A stretch of 64,000 nt of DNA. Source: Panicum virgatum. Its lineage: Eukaryota > Streptophyta > Magnoliopsida > Poales > Poaceae. The translations under genes and the position numbers were made by a program. A model generated the notes under the pieces. It was not told the DNA's origin. It made no database searches and was given only the letters and a program-made list of their open reading frames with translations. Shown piece by piece: positions 21,109 through 32,371 of this stretch (the stretch's first letter is position 1; the number at the start of each line of letters is the position of its first letter). The stretch lies in assembly GCF_016808335.1 (NCBI RefSeq), contig NC_053139.1, positions 15,680,782-15,744,781 on the forward strand, read 5' to 3'.

Positions 21109-21903
21109 TTATGTAAGTTCTTTATATTTCTGTTGACCTTCATGGATTTCTTCAAGAGTGGTGAAATTGATCCTTCCTTGTTCGACCTGATCAGCCTGTT
21201 TCTTGCGCTCATCCCGCAATCTTTTGCGCATGCTTTTATTTGTTTGGCTAGAACCTTGGTCTTGATTTTGCTGTGTGGCTTGAGGGCATCTTCGAGCAAA
21301 GTGGGTAGGACTTCTACAGATCAAACAACGGTTCGTCTCATTCGGACCACTGTGCTGTTTGCATCGTAAGGATGTCATCACTGGCATATCTACTGAACCA
21401 TTCTTGGGTATAGTGCACCTAGCTGGGTCCATGGTTTCATGGACAGGCGAGCGAGTTCTTGCTCTTAGGACTGTGTTGGTAGCAATAGCATTGCGGGTTT
21501 GTCTTTTACCATGGGGAACAAATTTTGTGCATGTAATTTCCCATCCAGTCAAGTCCATATTGCTTGAGCCATACTCGGGGGGCAGACACTTTACTTGGTC
21601 ATCCTTAAGTTTCATCGGAAGTTGTGATGGTGGCATTAGGGAGTCCGAGTGAACATCCTTTATTTCTTGTGTCTCTTCCTGGAGCTCTTGATAGTCTGCA
21701 ACTGGAGATTGGTGGACCTTGTGCCCATCTAGTTGAAAGTGTTGTTGCTGCAGAAAATGAGAAATCGCTTGCTGTCCCTGAACAAGTTGTCGAAGCAACT
21801 CATTTTGGGTGGCAAGTAATTCCTCAAGGCCGGGTGGTGGTGGCTGCGATCTGCTACCACTGGCTCCAAAATTATCTAGAGTACTATGGGTTGCTCTCAC
21901 CAT
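21109..21903 (-). pseudogene. D1 gag remnant lacking the capsid domain
   Basis: A 264-codon open frame. The N-terminus has a proline run and LATQNELLRQLVQGQQ, which I recognise as typical of RIRE3/RIRE8-like gag proteins. The middle is acidic and unlike gag. The C-terminal half has a complete CCHC zinc knuckle, CLICRSPTHFARRC, then a basic stretch and NFTTLEEIHEG, the usual entry to the protease domain, after which the frame ends. The capsid core expected between the N-terminus and the knuckle (tryptophan-rich, about 150-200 residues) is missing, and so are protease and RT. It is probably an internally deleted gag and not a working structural protein. The open frame suggests either a fairly recent deletion or some constraint. 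Confidence 0.7.
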
Positions 21904-22019
21904 CTGAAATATATGAGTTCAAGTATCAGCGATATGATTCGTATAGCTTCCAAGATGCAATGAACAAGTGTGCAACACAATAGAACACAACAAATGCTGT
22001 GTAACCAGTTTGTGCAGCG

Positions 22020-23300
22020 TTTGTCGTTACAAAGAAATTCGTAACTTTCTTTTGGTTCATCGAAACTTTCTGAAATTTTGACAGCAACTATATAATTTCA
22101 CGTGCTACATCTTTGGTAGTCAACTCAGAGGCTAATTCTAAGAGTAAGATGGTCGAAATTGTTCATTACTACACCTCTGGTTTTCTGAACAGTGTCTCTG
22201 TATTTAGGACATAACTCCGACTATATACATCTAATGAAGTTGAAATTTTGTAGGTATGTAGCTTAGGAAATTTGGAACAACTTTGGTATTCAATTCCAAG
22301 GCTAAAACAATGGTTAAGATGGTTGAAATATTCGGTCTTTGCTTCTCTGTTCTGGCTGTTTTCAGCAGGCCGGGCAATAGTGTTTTGCCTATAACTTGGA
22401 GTATAGTAATATTAAGAAGCTGAAAATTTATGAGAATTTAGGTCATGAAATTTTGTGACCACTTTGTTATTCAACTCACAGGTAAGAAGAGTCATCTACA
22501 AGGGTGAAAATTTCAGCAATAATCTGTAGGCTATAAACTAGACAATAAGAGTTCAATTGTACCGGAAGCAAGATTAGAGTTTCATCACTCTAAATTGAGG
22601 GATCCAAAAAAATTTGAAATTTTTCTAAGGCATTCCTAATATCATTGTGCACAACTTTTCTAGTCAAGACTAAGTCTAATTAAAACCTTATGATGGTATT
22701 TTCCTTAAAAGTCTTCCTTACTGTATGTCCAGGAAATTCAGCGAACCGAGAGCTAGTGTTTTCTTCACCAAGGACAATCTACTTTATTAAAAATTCTCAA
22801 AATATTACAGAAGATGCCTAAGATAATGATGGACACTTCATCTAGTCAACACTAAGGCCAGTTCAGATCCTAACAAGGTGAAATCCTCAAGGTTTTGAAG
22901 TGATGTTAAACCAGAAAATAGATTGTCTAGAGAAAGAGTAATTTGACCATATCTACCAAACCAATTGACCAAGATAATTCAAATTTTTATGGTAAGTTCA
23001 TCATTAAGTTATCTACAACTTTCATATTGTACTAGTTTTCATTTGAGCAACTTAAATAGGTCGAAAAATTCAGTTTGTACAGACTGCTCAAAGCTGACAG
23101 TTTTACAGAGGATCGATCTAAGTTCAAAAACATCAAGCTAGGAGGCTTCAAAAATTCTCAAATTTTTACAGTAGTTTGGTGATTTAGGTATCGTCCTTTC
23201 ATCTTACTGACCCAACTTGATTTGAGCAAATCTTCATATCTTAAAATTCGAGAAAGCCAAATTTTCCAGAATTTGCAGACTGTCTAGATGATCCTTGAGA
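22020..23300. repeat. Degenerate ~180-bp tandem repeats in D1 leader, block 2
   Basis: Similar blocks recur with a step of about 170-190 bases: ACATCTTTGGTAGTCAACTC (about 22108), ACAACTTTGGTATTCAATTC (about 22279), ACCACTTTGTTATTCAACTC (about 22459), then weaker copies near 22650, 22835 and 23020. Each is followed by AAGATGG/GGTCGAAAT-like sequence and GTTTTCTGAACAG-like sequence. The array occupies most of the 2.2-kb leader between the primer binding site and gag. Confidence 0.6.
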
Positions 23301-24089
23301 TTGTGTTTTAACCTTTTTGATTACGATTTCTTCCAAAGGTTTCTTTGCTGATGATTTGAGGATGAATGCATATCTTAATCGTCCTCACCAAGAAAGAGAA
23401 CCGCAAAGTAACCTTGGTCTTATGCAGTTAGCTTCCGTGACATACATATTACGTCTCTCACTATGTAGCTACTCGATATAGCTAAATAGCCTAGGATTCG
23501 ATTTCGAGTTAGCGTACCTGCAGAAAATTGACAATATATAAATTGAACCTTCCGTGCCAGCACCCACAAAAGCGTTTCCATACATTACCGATCACTATAG
23601 AACCGGCATCCATACAATTACTGCCGTATGGACAACGTTAAGCATACGTCATCGAAATAACGTATTGACTGAGTACCATCTTTGACGGGGAATTGAATTC
23701 CAATTTCAAACCATTACTCCCCATATAATCAACCGAAGTTGGTATATGGGCAGCAGCTCAAGTAGGCCACTGCTTGAGCTCCAGCGTTCGGCTCGCATCA
23801 CCGATGGGAAGGTCAGACTCCCTCAGCTGACTGAGTAAGCATACCTCCGCGGCGACGATGTAGTTGCAGAATTTAAATTACAAAATTTAAATATTGAGAA
23901 GTAATATGCTGGAAGTTAGCCATATAATATAAGCCACCTAATTATACCCATAAGATCCCCTAGGGCTTTACATCATAGACTTGTCCTTGGAGATCCTAAA
24001 CTCTTTCAAAAACTATAGTAGTTTTGAAGTCAAGTTTTAATTTGTTGTTTTGAAAACCGAGGCTGTCATCTCTGGTAGGCTGTCTGCGA
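23301..24089 (-). other. D1 5' leader, non-coding
   Basis: Between the repeat block and the primer binding site. No open frame of note and no motif recognised. Confidence 0.5.
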
Positions 24090-24101
24090 GCTCTGATGCC
24101 A
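24090..24101 (-). other. D1 primer binding site (initiator-Met type)
   Basis: The minus strand reads TGGCATCAGAGC, one change from TGGTATCAGAGC, the initiator tRNA-Met site used by Del/Tekay-type elements. It lies two bases inside the LTR end at 24104. Confidence 0.8.
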
Positions 24102-24103
24102 GC

Positions 24104-25304
24104 TGTAGCGGAACCACCCAAAACTACTGGGCCCGGGTGCACTGATCTTTGTTGCTAAGCAACTCTGACCCAAATTTGGCACTCACCGGTAGTTCCTCGA
24201 GTGAAGCCTCGATAAAAGCCGCGCTATTCCAGGATCAGCAGACAACGCTCACACGAAGGTGAGCCCAGAGATTACAACACATGATATTTCATACATCTCA
24301 GAGTGATTGCAGCGGAAGAGAAATTTATTACAAACCATGTTCAGAGTAGCAAAGTATTATAGAATTCCAAACTACACAAATTATTCAAATGTCATAGTCT
24401 CAACGGAAGCAATAAAACATCTAACGAAAGGAAATGACGTTGTCTGCATAGTCCCAAGGCTTACCGATTACCATATTTCTCCGTATGTGGCTAGTACTTT
24501 CAAACGCTTAACAAAATGAGCCACACACCGCGACCTTAGCCATTTTTGACTACACCAGCGGGGTATCACAACTACACACCCCCTGCCCGTTGTCCTTATA
24601 TTTCAGCAGGAATTAAAGTCAGTAAAATTCCTATTTGTTCGCGAGAGGCAGGAAACCTCTCGACTTCTACCGTACCTAGTTAGCGGGGCAACTAGTCGAG
24701 AAAAAGATCTGGACAACAAACATAGGTACCTAGGGATCATGCACCTAAGGTTTTCGATCAACTCCTAGAAAACGTAAATGCGCAATAAAATTATTACAAC
24801 ATATACAAATAGTTGGATGAATATAAGGCGTAAAATAATGGGATTATGCACCGGGGCTTGCCTTCTTGGGCACTGTTCAAAAATAGCCTTGGGCTCTTCC
24901 GAACATTTGTTCGGGTCTTGATTCAAGTCAGTATAATTAAGAGAGACACTCTTCGGAGTGATAGTATTCGCGGGCACCAATTCGTAATCACCGTCGAGTA
25001 GATTTACCATTTCTATATGCATGTAGAAATACAACATGATATAAACATATTTCTTTACTTCACTATAAAGTTGTAGTCCAGTATAGCATGTGTTTGTTGT
25101 GGTGGTCTTAGTTAACTTTATTTTTCTGGGCAATCGTTTATAGAGTAGTTCTTAAATTCACTTTACTTCATAAAAGAGCTGTGTGGTTTGGTTTTCATTT
25201 TTATCATTAAAACATAGCATGCTTTCACTATTTCATAGCAACCAATTTACTCATGAGCTAGTGATGAAAAACTAAAGTAACACAGATCCCAAACTTTAAC
25301 ATCT
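24104..25304 (-). mobile_element. D1 5' LTR, part before T2
   Basis: Begins TGTAGCGGAACCACCC and matches 14761-15716. From 25052 to 25304 it contains sequence that the 3' LTR lacks. T2 is inserted at 25305; the LTR resumes at 37755. Together the two parts are about 4.2 kb against 3.64 kb for the 3' LTR. Confidence 0.9.
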
Positions 25305-25463
25305 GGTATAGGTCAGGTGGCAAACCCTGCGTCTTCACAAGCCGCGGCGCGTTGCTGGAATTGTGGGCCGTCGACGAGGGAGCAGTTCCTGCCAGCGCCC
25401 CGGCGACCTCCCGGCTCTTCGTGTTGCCTGTCGCTGCTCGCCGGTGGGTTTTGACCGACAACA
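25305..25463 (+). mobile_element. T2 5' LTR, truncated to 159 bp
   Basis: Matches the last 159 bases of the T2 3' LTR (37596-37754) at about 95 percent by eye and ends GACCGACAACA. The first ~1.06 kb of the LTR, including the TATA box, is gone, so T2 lacks its own 5' promoter and its left target site duplication cannot be seen. Confidence 0.85.
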
Positions 25464-25468
25464 CATTC

Positions 25469-25487
25469 TGGCACGCTCTGTGGGACC
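25469..25487 (+). other. T2 primer binding site
   Basis: TGGCACGCTCTGTGGGACC begins five bases after the LTR end. A TGG start at this position is expected for a tRNA 3'-CCA primer, and TGGCACGC-type sites are seen in grass Tat elements. I cannot name the tRNA with certainty. Confidence 0.6.
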
Positions 25488-25515
25488 TTCATCAACAGCA
25501 ACGTCCACTACAGAG

Positions 25516-27980
25516 ATGACAGGAGCTCAAGATCAAGAACCCGCTCCCAAGCCCATCACATATGAAGAGCTCCCTTCTGAACCCAAGAAGAAGTATGACA
25601 AGATCAAAGCTCTCCTGGAAGCCGATCTCATCGGCTCTTTTGAGAGGACCCGCAACCATGGCATCAGGTGGAAGGGGTTCTCACCAGAAGGCGCTCTTGA
25701 CAACGTAGATCTGTCTGTGCCATCAGAAGAACGCACCAGAGCCTTGCGTCAGGAGATGAACTACATGGTAGCCCACACGCTTCATCGGCTCTCTCAGAGC
25801 CTGATGAACGAGCTCGAGTGCGTGGCACATCGCGTCATCTAGGAGATAATCAAGAACCAGTATTCTCCATCAGGACCAATCCTGGGGAGTCACACAGAGG
25901 AAGCTGCACTGCATTCTAGGCCGCAATTGCCATTCTCATTTGCGGCTCCAAAACCATAGAGTGCGCCGATCTACGTCGTTTACAAGATCGGCGGTGATCC
26001 TGGAGAAGGCCAATTTCTCACCGAGCCGCCCAAGGAGATCCCGCAATGCTACACGTGTGCCTACATCCCTGACAGCGTCAATCTAACAAGCTCGGTGCAG
26101 ATGGTAAACCCAGGAGCTTTTGGAGCAGACGCGGAGAAACAAGCATGGCTGGCAAAGTATGCTACTGGGCCGAGTGCTGAGCCATCGGCCCCAGGGGTCC
26201 TTAGTGTGGAGCAGGCAAGTGCAATACTGAGAAACCAGTTCGGCATCCTACCCAAGAGGAAAGCGATCGGCTATTCCAAGCCGTATCCCAGCGACTACGA
26301 TTTGATCCCATTGCCACCCAAGTATCGGCTCCCTGAGTTCACCAAGTTCAACGGGTCGGAAGGAGCCAGCTCCATCGAGCATGTGAGCCGATACTTAACG
26401 CAGCTTGGGATGATCTCAGTAACGGATCCGCTGAGGGTCCGGTTCTTTGGCCAATATCTTACAGGCCCAGCTTTTGGATGGTACGCGTCGTTGGCTCCAG
26501 ATTCGATTCGAACCTAGAGGCAGCTGGAAGATCAATTCCATACCCAGTATCACTCAGAGGCTGCTGCAGCTGGAATTGCCGACCTCGCCCAGGTCAGGCA
26601 AAAGCGAGGAGAGTCTGTGTCAAAATACATATAGTGCTTCAGTGAGGTCAAGAACCGATGCTACTCGTCGTGCATCACAGAGAAGGACGCAGTCGATCTA
26701 GCTGTCCTGGGACTCGCTAAGCCGATCAAGGATGCGGCTTTTCAGTTGGAGTTCACATCTTTGGCGCACCTAGTACAGAAGCTTACAACATACGAACATT
26801 ACCATCCGGAGCTGTACCAGGACAAGTTCAAGCGCCATGTAAACATGGCCCAGGCGGACGAATCTAATGACTCTGGCGAGGAGCAAGAAGTGGCCGTGGC
26901 AGAGTGGACTCGTGGGGCAAACCCCGTCCCGTGCAAATGGATCAAGCAGCAAGGGCTTGTGAAGGGCTTCGACTTCGACGTGACCAAAGCAAAGAAGATG
27001 CTTGATCTGCTCCTCAAAGAAAAATAGCTGAAGCTCCTAGAAAATCACAAGCTACCAACGCACAAGAGTTGCAGGGGAGACTGTACTGTAAATGGCACCA
27101 CTCGTTCACTCATTCCACGGGTGAATGCAAGGAGTTACGTCATCAGATACAATCGGCTATCGAGCAAGGCCAATTAATCCTGGCTCAACACACGATGAAG
27201 GTTGACATGAAGCCCTTCCCACAAGCTAACATGGTGGAGCTGTCAGATTTCGGATCCAAGGGCCAGGATTTGGCATTCCAGATCAACATGGTCGGACCCG
27301 TGCGCTGCCATGACAAGCAGAGGAGAGAGGCCGCTTCTGGCAAATGGCCGCAGGATGAACACAAGCTGGAACGACAGCATATCACTGAAGAGCAAGTGCG
27401 TCACATCCGTAACCATCATCCTGCTTCCGATCGGCTCCTGGAAAAGTATGAATATCAGCACAAGTTGCGTCGCCGGTATCAATCGGAAGAAGAGGAGTAT
27501 GAGTACCGCACAGGGAGGACGCTGGGAAGGCGCCAGGCTGTACGTGACCACTGGCATTGCCCGTTCTTTAGGTACTGTTGGAACTCCGGCATGAGCCGAT
27601 TGCCTACCATAGATGATTGCTTGGAGTGCAGGCCTCAGACACGCCAGTCAGGCAAAACATCAGTGTTCCAGCGCTTGGGTCCCAAGGTGCGTCACGATGA
27701 TCACGTCCAGCGGTCATCCAGGGGTGATTCCGAGCCGGAAAAAGAGGATAGGTACCACTACCCACGGTGGTGTCCTGACTGGCTTAATCGGCCGCAGAAG
27801 CGCAGAGTACAGCGCTTGCGTAATCTGGAAGAGGCAGAAGCAAAGTACCTTGACGTCCTGAGGAAGGCGCGTCCGGATCTCGCGGAATAGGTCAAGCGAC
27901 CGCGAAGGGAGGAGAGACGCCCTCCAAGAAAAGAGTGGCGCCCCAAGCAGACAAAAGCCGATGAGAAGCCATCGACTGAT
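25516..27980 (+). pseudogene. T2 gag, broken
   Basis: Gag polyprotein of a Tat element. From the ATG at 25516 the frame gives an N-terminal domain rich in charged residues, then a gag core (about 26290-26800: YRLPEFTKFNGSEG, FFGQYLTGPAFGWY, HTQYHSEAAAAG). A histidine/cysteine-rich CKWHHSFTHSTGEC lies near 27087, and a second zinc-type pattern CPFFRYCW...CLEC near 27560-27632, both familiar from grass Tat gag proteins. In-frame stops at 25840, 25957, 26515, 26632, 27025 and 27888 are all TAG. The frame changes between 27027 and 27069. It runs into protease without a clear boundary. Confidence 0.8.
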
Positions 27981-28526
27981 GTGAACATGGTGTTCGTGCT
28001 CCCGTCAGGATTTCGGGCACCCCAGCCGGAGGATTTGCCGGTTGCACAGCTGGATCTGGGTCCGCAGCCGGTCATCTTCGAGAAGCCAAAGGAAAAAAGC
28101 TACAAGCACCTGAAGGAATTGTATCTCAAGGGCTTCATCAATGGCAAGCCTGTGAATAGGATGTTGGTCGACACTGGTGCCGCGGTCAACCTGATGCCAT
28201 ACTCTGTACTGCGCCAATTGGGTCGTTCTTCTGCCGATCTGATCAAGACCAATGTGATGCTTAATGACTTCAATGGACAGCCATCAGAGGCGATGGGGGT
28301 TCTTAATGTGGAACTGACAATGAGCCACAAGACTGTACCAACATCGTTCTTCATTGTTAACAGCAAGAGTACATACACAGTGCTACTTGGGAGGGACTGG
28401 ATTCATGCCAACTGTTGTATCCCTTCCACAATGCATCAGTACCTCGTCCAATGGGATGGCAATGAAGTAGAAGTGGTCCCTGCAGACGATTCCAGCGAAG
28501 TCTCGCTTGCAGATATGAATGCCTAG
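27981..28526 (+). pseudogene. T2 aspartic protease
   Basis: Retroviral-type aspartic protease that would process the gag-pol polyprotein. The active-site block reads MLVDTGAAVNLMPYSVL (about 28160-28210), and a second conserved block LLGRDWIHANC lies near 28383-28415. This 181-codon stretch is open, in frame with the upstream gag tail and downstream RT, and ends in TAG at 28524. Between it and RT (28527-28730) the frame is poor and holds no recognisable domain. Confidence 0.8.
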
Positions 28527-28733
28527 GACGCGGAAGGACAAGAGCCGATCTCAAGGGATCGCCCTGGAAGATTATGATCGGATCGAGGCGACAAAAAACA
28601 GACTGAGGCTGGTCTTATCCACTGGCCTCACAGAGTAAAAACATCCTGGCATGCTACGGGGTGTAATAGAAATAGAGAGGCTGGTCCCAGCGATCGGCCC
28701 CGAAAAATAAAAAAATCCTATTTAGGGTCGGAA

Positions 28734-29940
28734 TTGTTACATCATGTACATATGATGGCCTGCTCCAGCAGTTGGCCACTCACTGATTGTTTGGCTCTGA
28801 ATGATAATGGAAGCATAGAAATGGCCAGCCCATGCGGTTGGCCGGATAATTTTTCTTGTCATCTCCCTGTGTTTGCCGCTGACCTTGTGGATAACGAAGA
28901 CTCATCTGCATTCGCAGCTGGTTTTTTAGATGACGGCAAGCTGGGATACGGGTTCACATCAGCTGATGATTTGGAAGAGGTTGACATCGGTCCTAGGGAT
29001 AAGCCACGACCGACATTTATCAGCAAGAAGTTGGATCCGGTCTTGCGTGAGGAGATGATTGCACTATTGAAAGAGTACCGGGATTGTTTCGCGTGGGATT
29101 ACACTGAGATGCCCGGTCTAGACAGAAGCATCGTCGAGCATCGGCTCCCGCTCAAGAAAGGGTTTTGGCCGTTTCAGCAACGAGCACGTCAGATGAAGGC
29201 CGAAGTCCTAGAAGATGTCAAGAAAGAGGTGGAGAAGATGTTGGATGCTGGGTTCATCAGGCCATGCCGGTATGCAGAATGGATCTCTAGCGTGGTACCG
29301 GTGCAAAAGAAGGATGGCCGATGGCGTGTCTGCGTCGATTTTAGAGATCTCAACAGAGCGACGCCAAAGGACGAGTGCCTGATGCCTGTTGCAGAGACAT
29401 TGATCAACACAGCTGCCGGCCACAAGATGATGAGTTTTATGGACGGTAATGCCGGCTACAACTAGATCTTCATGGCCCCAGAAGACGTGAACAAGACCGC
29501 GTTCAGAGTACCAGGTGCGGTCGGCTTGTTCGAATATTTGGTGATGACCTTTGGACTGAAAAATGCCAGTGCAACATATCAACGTGCCATGAATTACATT
29601 TTTCATGATCTCATCGGCAAACTGGTAGAGATCTATATTGATGAGGTCGTGGTCAAGTCCAAATCAGCTGGGGGCATCTAGAAGATCTACGTCAAGTTCT
29701 GGAGCGAACTCGAAGGTTTGGGCTCAAGATGAACCCAAAGAAGTGTGCCTTTGGCGTGTCGGCCGATCAATTTTTGGGATTCCTGGTGCATGAACGGGGA
29801 ATTGAGATTGGCCTGAAGAATCAAGAAGCTGTGAAGACGATGAAGCCACCAACTATGAAGAAAGAGTTGCAGAAGCTCATCGGTAAAATTAACTTTGTCA
29901 GATGATTTATTTCTAATCTGTCTGGGTGCATTGAACCGTT
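28734..29940 (+). pseudogene. T2 reverse transcriptase, catalytic box altered
   Basis: Reverse transcriptase of a Tat element. In order: the N-terminal region (KLDPVLREEMIALLKEY, CFAWDYTEMPGLD), the finger and palm blocks (VPVQKKDGRWRVCVDFRDLN), FMDGNAGYN, then TFGLKNASATYQRAMN. The catalytic box reads YIDE (TAT ATT GAT GAG, 29634-29645) where the family has YIDD, so the second catalytic aspartate is replaced. A TAG stop interrupts at 29463, a frameshift follows near 29680, and the thumb/connection (MNPKKCAFGVSADQFLGFLV) is read in the new frame with a TGA at about 29902. Confidence 0.85.
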
Positions 29941-30817
29941 CATGGGTTTAGTAAAGATCAGATCTGATGATGAGTTTCGCTGGGGGGCAAAACAGCAACA
30001 AGCTTTCGATGACATTAAAGAATATTTGTCCAAGCCTCCAGTGTTGGTTCCTCCTCAGCAAGATAGGCCGTTCTACGTGTACCTATCCGTGGGTGACACT
30101 TCCATTGCTTCGGTGTTGATCTAGAAGCACGACGGCCAGGAGAAGGTGGTTTTCTACCTCAGCAGGCGCATGTTAGACGCCGAGACCAGGTACCCTGAAA
30201 TCGAGAAGCTTTGCCTTTGCTTATTCTTTACATGTAGTCATATTTTGCTCTCGGCGGAAACAATTGTCATATGCAAATCGGATGTCATAAAGCATATGCT
30301 GTCGGCTCCTGTCCTGAAAGGCCGGCTAGGAAAATGGATGTTCGCATTGTCAGAGTTCGATATTCGGTATCAGCCTGCGAAAGCAGTCAAAGGACAAGTA
30401 CTGGTGGATCTTCTTGCAGACAGGATCAACACTGATATTGCTGCATTGTTTATTCGTGCTTGGGCTATGTTTTTTGACGGATCGGCTTGTGATGATGGGT
30501 GCGGTGTGTGAATTCTGTTGGTCTCGCCTCGTGGAGCAACTTACTCCTTTTCCATCAGAATGACTACCCCATGCACCAATAATTTGGTGGAATATGAAGC
30601 CGTTTGCAAAGGGATGGAACTGCTCCTCGAAGCTGGTGCAGAAGCGATGGAAATTTTTGGAGATTCAAAAGTGGTGATTTCTCAGCTCACGGAAGAATAT
30701 AGATGTGAGAGCGAGCCTCTATTTCCGATATGGATGTAGTGCCGTGAGTTGATGTCACAATTCAGATACATCAATTTCCACTAGATACGCAGGACTCTGA
30801 ACAATGAAGCCAATGAT
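29941..30817 (+). pseudogene. T2 RNase H region
   Basis: It continues from RT with the connection segment (FDDIKEYLSKPPVLVPPQQD, FYLSRRMLDAETRYPEIEKL) and then an RNase H-type domain (AMFFDGSACDDGCGV, NLVEYEAVCKGMELLLEAGA, IFGDSKVVISQL, LNNEANDLAQMA). In-frame stops: TAG at 30122, TGA at about 30508, TAG at 30737 and 30782. It occupies the usual place between RT and integrase. Confidence 0.8.
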
Positions 30818-32154
30818 TTGGCTCAGATGGCTTCTGGCTACAAAGAAACAGCCGATGGAGTCGACGTAGAGGTTCAGTTTCTGGAACCTGGAGACTGGAG
30901 AGCCGATATCTTCAATTACTTGAAGGATTCGGCTCGGGGGGCACCCAGAAGGATAAGACTCAAGGCCATGAAGTATGTTCTGATAGGGGATAACATGTTC
31001 TACAGGTCCTTGGAAGGACTACTGCTTAAATGTCTGGGACCTTCAGAGTCAAATCGGCTCTTGCATGAGGTTCATGAAGGAAGCCTGCGGTACTCATCAA
31101 TCGGCTCACAAGATGAAGTGGCTGATTGGGCGATCGGGTTAATACTGGCCCACTATGCTTGAAGATTGTTTCAAATATTACAAAGGATGTCAGGCATGCC
31201 AGAGGTTTGGCAAAATTCAGATAGTGCCAGCATCTGCGATGAATCCTATCATCAAACCATGGCCATTCAGAGGTTGGGCCATGGACATGATTGGTCAGAT
31301 CAACCCATCGTCTAGCAAGGGTCACCAATGGGTTTTAGCTGCTACAGATTATTTCACAAAATAGGTAGAAGCAGTGCCCATGAGGTCAGTAGCGTCGAAA
31401 GACGTGATCGGCTTTGTCAAAGAGCATATCATTCACAGATTTGGAATTCCTCAGACCATTACGACCGATGGAGGATCGGTCTTTATATCGAAGGAATTCA
31501 GGAAGTCTGCCGATGACATAGGAATTAAGTTGATCAGATCATCTCCATATTATGCCCAAGCTAATGGACAGGCTGAAGCATCCAACCAGAGCCTCATCAA
31601 GCTCATAAATAGAAAGATCGATGAATATCCTAGGCGCTGGCATGAGGTTTTGTCAGAAGCTTTGTGGGCATATCAGTATTTCATGTCACGGGTCCACTAA
31701 GACATCACCGTACCATTTAGTCTATGGCCAAGACGCTGTGTTACCTTGGGAAATCATGGCTGGGTCAAGGTGTGTCGAGTTCCAGAATGATCTATCTACT
31801 AAACAGTATGCAGCCTTGATGAACGATAATGTGGAGGATCTGACAGAGCTAAGGCTTTGGTCGCTGGAGAAGATCAAGGAGAATAAGGCTAAAGTTGCTC
31901 GCGCATACAAAAAGAAGGTCAAGCCAAAGAATTTTCAGGTTGGAGACTTGGTTTGGGAGGTAGTATTGCCATTGGGAACTAAAGATAAAAAATATGGCAA
32001 GTGGTCTCCAACTTGGCACGGGCCATACAAGATTGATCAAGTCTTACCTGGGAATTCATACATGCTTGAGGAGCTAGACAGTGTCAAGTTTCCTGTTGCC
32101 GTTAATGGTCAACACCTCAAGAAGTATTTCCCGAGTATGTGGGAAAGCGAGTAA
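30818..32154 (+). pseudogene. T2 integrase
   Basis: Integrase of T2. The zinc-binding N-terminus is visible across a frameshift near 31080 (HEVHEG..., then CFKYYKGCQACQRFGK). The core has WAMDMIGQ, TTDGGSVFISKEF and NGQAEASNQ, so the three catalytic positions are still D, D and E. A second frameshift lies near 31680 and the C-terminal domain follows (NFQVGDLVWEV, WSPTWHGPYKIDQVLPGNSY), ending at a natural TAA at 32152. One TAG interrupts at 31362 (probably TGG to TAG). Confidence 0.85.
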
Positions 32155-32184
32155 CAAGAGCCGATGAGATCCATCTGGCTATAC

Positions 32185-32275
32185 TAAGATAGGCCAACAC
32201 GTTGAGTTGGCCGGTAAAAAAAATGAGAGGCCAACACGTTGAGTTGGCTAGTAAAATATATATATATATGAGAAG
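32185..32275. repeat. Short duplication and AT microsatellite after T2 pol
   Basis: AGGCCAACACGTTGAGTTGG occurs twice about 35 bases apart, followed by an (AT)n run ending near 32271. Non-coding spacer between integrase and the end of the antisense gene. Confidence 0.7.
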
Positions 32276-32371
32276 TGAGAACAGCCGATGTGTGACCATC
32301 GACTTAAGATGTTTTTAAAATAGTTACAAGTTTCAGGTTAACAGGCGGTAATAATTGTTTCTTGAGCCTAT

